Source of the DNA: JAGQYP01 sp041392305
GTDB lineage: Bacteria > Bacteroidota > Bacteroidia > Flavobacteriales_D > Crocinitomicaceae
NCBI GenBank assembly: GCA_041392305.1
Contig: JAWKMJ010000005.1
Location: 1 to 64,000, forward strand
DNA length: 64,000 nucleotides
Reading direction: 5' to 3'
Under the pieces are notes generated by a model that saw only the letters and a list, made by a program, of their open reading frames with translations, did not search any database and was not told where the DNA came from. Made by a program: the position numbers and the translations under genes. This document shows, in pieces, positions 60,067 to 64,000 of the stretch. Each line of letters begins with the position of its first letter. The first letter of the stretch is position 1.

Positions 60067-61361
60067 GAAAGATCTTATACATATTGGTGATTTTATCTGG
60101 TAGTACCTGGGGTCAACAATTTAGTCTTGAGGATTGCATTCAATACGGGTTGACAAAAAATTTACAACTCAAAAAAATTGAGAATGAAATTGCTCGTGCC
60201 AAAAACAATCATCAACAAGCACAACTAAACTTCATTCCTAACCTGAATGGCGGAGCTTCCTACGGATACAATTGGGGGCAAAGTCTGGATCCATTCACTA
60301 ACCAGTTTGCCTCTACTCAAGTTAATAATGCGAGTATTTACCTTAGTTCAGAATGGGAATTATTTACTGGTTTAAGGAATTTCTACGGAACCAAAATAGG
60401 AAAGAACAATGTGGAATATGCTCAGCTGTTTTTAAATATTGAAAAAAAGAAACTCGAAACTGAAATCTGTAAAAAATACTTGAATTGCTTGTTGAGTATT
60501 CAAACAGTTAAATTAGATCATCAATATATAGCTCAACTTGATTCTCAAATCTACTTTATCCAACAGAAGATCGAAACTGGTCATGCTACAGAAACAGAAA
60601 TAATCACTGTGAAATCTCAAAAATCACTTCGAATCAACACACTTTTACAAGATTCTATCCTTTTGAAAAACGCTCTTCTCGACTTGAAATTCACGATGAA
60701 CTACCCACTTAAAGATAACATTGAAATTCAAGAGAAATTGCAGAATATCAGTGCTTTCGAACAAAACACAGAAGTAGAAAACCTAGATGAAGTCAATATT
60801 CAATTGAAGAAAATTACACTTTCTGAACTGGAGGTGAAAAGATCGAAAAGTGGTTATATCCCAAGTCTATCCCTATTCGCTTCCATCGGAACCGGTTACT
60901 CTGGAAACTACAAGCAAACCAATACGACTGGAGAAACCTCAACCGTGCCATTGGGATCACAACTTAGAGACAATTTATACCAAAACGCATCGATCAGTTT
61001 ACGCATTCCTATTTTCAATCGGCACGTGAACAAAAGACAACAAAAGAATTTGGAAATCGATCTTCAAAATGAAAACATTGAACTGGATTATGCCAAACAG
61101 AATTTAGAATTGAGGATTCAATCTGTGATCAACGAACTTGAATCTTTAAATGAAGCCTCCAAGATTATCGAAGAGATGATTACTCAAGCTGAAAATAATT
61201 TTGAAATGAATAAAATTCGCTATCAGCATGGAAAAATAACCAGATTGGAATTAACAGAAAGCCAAATGCTCTTGTTCCAAAACAAACAGGAATTGATTAA
61301 TCTTCATTATAAAATCTACTTTGCAACCAAGATTCTAGAAGTCACATTGAGAAAAGACTGA
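60063..61361 (+). CDS. TolC-family outer-membrane channel of the peptide exporter
   Basis: 432 residues with signal peptide (ILYILVILSGSTWGQ). Two helical repeats with FIPNLNGGASYGYNWGQSLD and YIPSLSLFASIGTGYSG plus LRIPIFNRHVNKRQQKNLEI are typical of TolC-like channels. Translation is coupled to the HlyD gene. With the C39 transporter it forms a complete type I export line for the peptides. Confidence 0.88.
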   Translation: MRKILYILVILSGSTWGQQFSLEDCIQYGLTKNLQLKKIENEIARAKNNHQQAQLNFIPNLNGGASYGYNWGQSLDPFTNQFASTQVNNASIYLSSEWELFTGLRNFYGTKIGKNNVEYAQLFLNIEKKKLETEICKKYLNCLLSIQTVKLDHQYIAQLDSQIYFIQQKIETGHATETEIITVKSQKSLRINTLLQDSILLKNALLDLKFTMNYPLKDNIEIQEKLQNISAFEQNTEVENLDEVNIQLKKITLSELEVKRSKSGYIPSLSLFASIGTGYSGNYKQTNTTGETSTVPLGSQLRDNLYQNASISLRIPIFNRHVNKRQQKNLEIDLQNENIELDYAKQNLELRIQSVINELESLNEASKIIEEMITQAENNFEMNKIRYQHGKITRLELTESQMLLFQNKQELINLHYKIYFATKILEVTLRKD

Positions 61362-61478
61362 AATCAATTTATAAAATGATTCAAATAACAAAAAGAATTT
61401 CCAGCTTTCGACAGTCAAATTGAACCAACCCAATTTTCAATTTCTTCGTTTCAAAGTATATTGACTAAAACCAAAGAA

Positions 61479-62951
61479 ATGAAAACGATAGCTCTAATCT
61501 TCTCACTCATTCCATTTATCTTATTTTCTCAGACTTATCCTTGTATTTATTTTAGTCCGTCGGAAGGGGATATTTATGGAGAAGATTTGATTTTTTCTTG
61601 GGATAGTTCATTGCTAGTTAGATCACATAAACTAAACAATAATGGGTTTTTAATTAAACTCGATGATAATGGAGAAATATTACAAGAAAAGAAGTTTAAT
61701 GGGAAAATTTCAAACCTGATAAAGACGAAAGACACTGCATATTTAGCATCGATTGAATACGGAAATTCCAATTTGACAATTGCAAAATTCAACATCAATT
61801 TGGATACAATTTGGACGAAAAATTACGTTTTCACAAACTCGGTTAGGTGCAACAATATTTTGCAAAGTATTGATAGTAATTACTTATTTGCATTAACAGC
61901 AAATTCAGAGCAAACACTCCTTAAAACAAATGGCAACGGTCAATTAATTTGGTCAAAGACTTATCTACACGGAAGTGATCCAAGTCAAAATTGCCTAATC
62001 ACAGAAGCTCTAGATAGCAGTTTGTATTTCGCTGTTTCTGGCAATCCATCTACTATGCTGTTAAACAAGCTAAACTATATAGGAAATGTTCTTTGGACAA
62101 AATGGTATGATGACCAACTTTGTAATTCCATTTTGATTGATTCCAACGCAACAATTTATGTTGGAGGTTTTCATGTTGCTAATAATAGGCACACTGTTAC
62201 ACGTATCGATTCTTCAGGTCTTAATGTGTACAGCTATAGTTTTTTTGGAGAAGAAAATCAGCTTGGAGCAAAATACAAAATGGAATGGCATCAGGATTCC
62301 TTATTCCTTTTATCCTTTGGTTATTTCTTTAATATGGGCTATGGAAGTAATTTATTCGCAATAAATAAGAATCTTGAAATCAATAGTTCTTGGTATGTTT
62401 ATGGAGATTACCCTAGTTTTCATTCTATTTCAAGTGAAATTTACCTTATTTCAAACGGACCAATTTATGGAATTAAAACACTTCCAAGTGGCCCTCATTT
62501 CGAAATAGGAAAACTTATTAACCATGCCTCTTGCAGTAATCTTGGTGGTAGTATGCGCTTCCCTGAACTGACTTATCAAAATAATGTATTTTCAAGTTCT
62601 GAATCCAATACGATTATTTCCATTTCCCCAAGTCTACTGACTATAAATAATCCAAGTTTTGTAAAATACAATCAATGCTTGGTTGCTTATGGTGGAATAA
62701 ATGAAAACAATCTTTCAAACCTTTCCATCTACCCCAACCCATCAACCGGACAATTCACCATCGAATCCGACGAAGGCAAACTAATCGAAAACATCCAAAT
62801 CCATTCCCCAGAAGGACGGCTTGTTTACACTCATGAAAACTTGAAAAAGTCAAAAGCCCTGATTCAGCTCGGATATCTACCAAAAGGAATTTACTATATC
62901 AAAGCCCAAATCGGATCAGAATTTATTTTCGAGAAAATTATTATCGAATAA
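61479..62951 (+). CDS. Exported T9SS sorting-domain protein
   Basis: 490 residues from the ATG at 61479 (MKTIALIFSLIPFILFSQ), a signal peptide; the frame upstream of it begins in the spacer. The body is beta-strand rich with repeated W-[ST]-K and D-[ST] motifs, reminiscent of a beta-propeller. The last 75 residues form a type A sorting domain (LSIYPNPSTGQFTIESDEGK, LPKGIYYIKAQIG, IFEKIIIE). It is cargo of the type IX secretion system. It is not evidently part of the peptide operon and has its own spacer of about 117 bases. Confidence 0.8.
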   Translation: MKTIALIFSLIPFILFSQTYPCIYFSPSEGDIYGEDLIFSWDSSLLVRSHKLNNNGFLIKLDDNGEILQEKKFNGKISNLIKTKDTAYLASIEYGNSNLTIAKFNINLDTIWTKNYVFTNSVRCNNILQSIDSNYLFALTANSEQTLLKTNGNGQLIWSKTYLHGSDPSQNCLITEALDSSLYFAVSGNPSTMLLNKLNYIGNVLWTKWYDDQLCNSILIDSNATIYVGGFHVANNRHTVTRIDSSGLNVYSYSFFGEENQLGAKYKMEWHQDSLFLLSFGYFFNMGYGSNLFAINKNLEINSSWYVYGDYPSFHSISSEIYLISNGPIYGIKTLPSGPHFEIGKLINHASCSNLGGSMRFPELTYQNNVFSSSESNTIISISPSLLTINNPSFVKYNQCLVAYGGINENNLSNLSIYPNPSTGQFTIESDEGKLIENIQIHSPEGRLVYTHENLKKSKALIQLGYLPKGIYYIKAQIGSEFIFEKIIIE

Positions 62952-62994
62952 AACTGCCTACTGACTACTTGGAACTGAGAACTTCAGGTGAAAA

Positions 62995-63600
62995 TTATTT
63001 TTCACCTGACATACAATCACAAGGAGGCTCCATTCTCACTTCCGCCTGAGGCAACAACCCCTTTATTCTCGCATTGAATTCCGGAGCATAGGTGAGTCCG
63101 CGTAGATCAAATTCTTTTAACTGCTTCAATTTGGCAATTTCGTCCGGAACGTTTTCGACTTGATTCGACCATAAATCCAAATACTGCAATTTCTCGGCAA
63201 ACTGGATACAAGCTGGAATGGTGACTACCTGATTCCGATTCATGATCAATTGTTCCAAATTAGGCATACTGCAGACCGCAATGGGAAAACTAAAAATCTT
63301 GTTTCGCTCTAAAACCAAAATCCTTAAAAACTGCAATTGATTCAACTCGCTAGGAACGGACTCAATTTTGTTTCGACCCAAATTCAGAACTTCCAAATTC
63401 TTGAATTGGAAAATCTCTTTGGGGAATTCTGTCAGTTTACTTTTTGAAAGATCTAAGGAAACCACTTCCAAAGGATGTGCAATAGCTGAGTCCAGATTGG
63501 TCCAAACCCTATTTGTGTCGTTCTTAGGCCCCCATTCATTCTGGGCTCTGACTAGTTGGAACTGACAACTAAATACTATAATTAAGACTAAAATCTTCAT
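62995..63600 (-). CDS. Exported leucine-rich-repeat protein
   Basis: 201 residues with a signal peptide (ILVLIIVFSCQFQLVRAQ). At least five LRR units of the pattern L-x-x-L-x-L-x-x-N-x-[IL]-x-x-[IVF]-P: e.g. LEVLNLGRNKIESVPSELNQ, LRILVLERNKIFSFPIAV and LEQLIMNRNQVVTIPACI. The C-terminal tail has CDCMSGEK. It overlaps the ribF 3' end by 32 bases on the same strand. Location: envelope. Confidence 0.82.
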   Translation of the reverse strand: MKILVLIIVFSCQFQLVRAQNEWGPKNDTNRVWTNLDSAIAHPLEVVSLDLSKSKLTEFPKEIFQFKNLEVLNLGRNKIESVPSELNQLQFLRILVLERNKIFSFPIAVCSMPNLEQLIMNRNQVVTIPACIQFAEKLQYLDLWSNQVENVPDEIAKLKQLKEFDLRGLTYAPEFNARIKGLLPQAEVRMEPPCDCMSGEK

Positions 63601-64000
63601 CCTTTTTCAGTTGTTCTCTCAATTCTTTTGGTGAGGCAAATTTCTGTTCGTTTCGAATTTTCGTTAGCACTTCAATTTTTACTTTCTCACCGTAGATGTC
63701 TCCTTCAAACTGATGAATAAAAACCTCAACGCTTTCTTTGTGTTGAAGATTGTGAGTTGGATTAAAACCTATATTCATCATTCCTCTGTACACTTGACCC
63801 TTCAATCCAATCTGAACCACATAGGCTCCATTGCAGGGAAGCATCTTCTTTTCGTCTCCTATTTCAATATTGGCTGTGGGAAAACCAAGCGTTCGACCAA
63901 TCTTATTCCCTTCAACAACAATGCCATTGATTTCGAAGGGTCGACCCAAATACTGGGTAACCACTTCCATCTTTCCTTCCTTTAGAGCATTTCGAATTTT
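63569..64000 (-). CDS. ribF: Riboflavin kinase part of RibF, 5' end outside the window
   Basis: The C-terminal 143 codons of the bifunctional riboflavin kinase/FAD synthetase are visible; the frame stays open to the right edge. Motifs: GRPFEINGIVVEGNKIGRTLGFPTANI (split here as GRPFEINGIVVEG and GRTLGFPTANI), YRGMMNIGFNPTH, and VEVFIHQFEGDIYGEKV. The protein makes FMN and FAD in the cytoplasm. The ATG at 63970 is internal, because the family motif KIRNALKEGK directly precedes it. Confidence 0.9.
   Translation of the reverse strand, partial: KIRNALKEGKMEVVTQYLGRPFEINGIVVEGNKIGRTLGFPTANIEIGDEKKMLPCNGAYVVQIGLKGQVYRGMMNIGFNPTHNLQHKESVEVFIHQFEGDIYGEKVKIEVLTKIRNEQKFASPKELREQLKKDEDFSLNYSI

Overview
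The window looks like an AT-rich chromosome segment of a Bacteroidota bacterium, most likely a flavobacterium-like lineage. The evidence is type IX secretion sorting domains, SprB-type repeats with a gliding-motility C-terminal domain, a GldK/GldJ-like protein, Bacteroidota-style promoters (TTTG, about 20 bases, TAnnTTTG), and a grasp-with-spasm peptide cluster. No rRNA, tRNA or CRISPR array was recognised.

Layout. 0.3-8.3 kb is mixed housekeeping and hypothetical genes: a propeller lipoprotein, a GNAT acetyltransferase, a DUF1801 protein, a CtlX-type hydrolase, a TPR-SpoIIE phosphatase broken by one frameshift, and a YedK/HMCES DNA-repair protein. A four-helix-bundle gene framed by heptamer repeats follows. 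9.0-15.7 kb is an ABC-2 efflux operon (TetR, TolC, HlyD, two ATPases, two permeases), read leftward from a promoter that overlaps a twin palindromic operator. 15.9-24.1 kb holds two small exported proteins, a frameshifted PAS-SpoIIE gene, a four-repeat secreted T9SS protein, and a three-gene set (ATP-grasp, N-formylglutamate amidohydrolase, QEGLA/DUF1704). Two genes of that set carry many frameshifts. 24.5-40.4 kb holds a GT-C-like membrane protein, NADP-isocitrate dehydrogenase, a 2064-residue SprB adhesin, small lipoproteins, a DUF6150 protein, a duplicated Cys-motif membrane protein and a degenerate sulfatase-modifying-factor-like protein. 40.4-46.6 kb is a thiamine operon (thiS-C-tenI-D-E-G-H) behind a TPP riboswitch. 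62.9-64 kb holds a leucine-rich-repeat protein and the 3' end of ribF.

The most unusual part is 46.6-61.4 kb, a two-cassette RiPP (ribosomally made, modified peptide) locus of the grasp-with-spasm type. It has four short peptides with near-identical 15-residue double-glycine leaders and a small HTH protein. Two cassettes follow, each with precursor(s), an attenuator-like hairpin, an ATP-grasp maturase, a small coupled ORF, a SPASM protein without radical-SAM cysteines, and a TPR/DUF6624-like exported protein. A C39-peptidase ABC exporter, an HlyD adaptor and a TolC-like channel complete it. In cassette 1 the SPASM gene is split in two by the TPR gene. Both halves of the locus carry the same promoter module (three 9-mers at exactly 21-bp pitch, then 39 bp to a -7 box), and both cassettes have a conserved, apparently structured 5' leader. 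The proposed flow is: regulator binds the 9-mers, precursors are made in excess over enzymes, ATP-grasp closes ester/amide rings, and the C39 transporter cuts after GG and exports.

Two features recur across the window. Short-word low-complexity repeats fill many intergenic gaps and seem to occur even inside thiD and thiE. Frameshifts whose repair almost always needs a base added back suggest either recent decay or sequencing undercalls.
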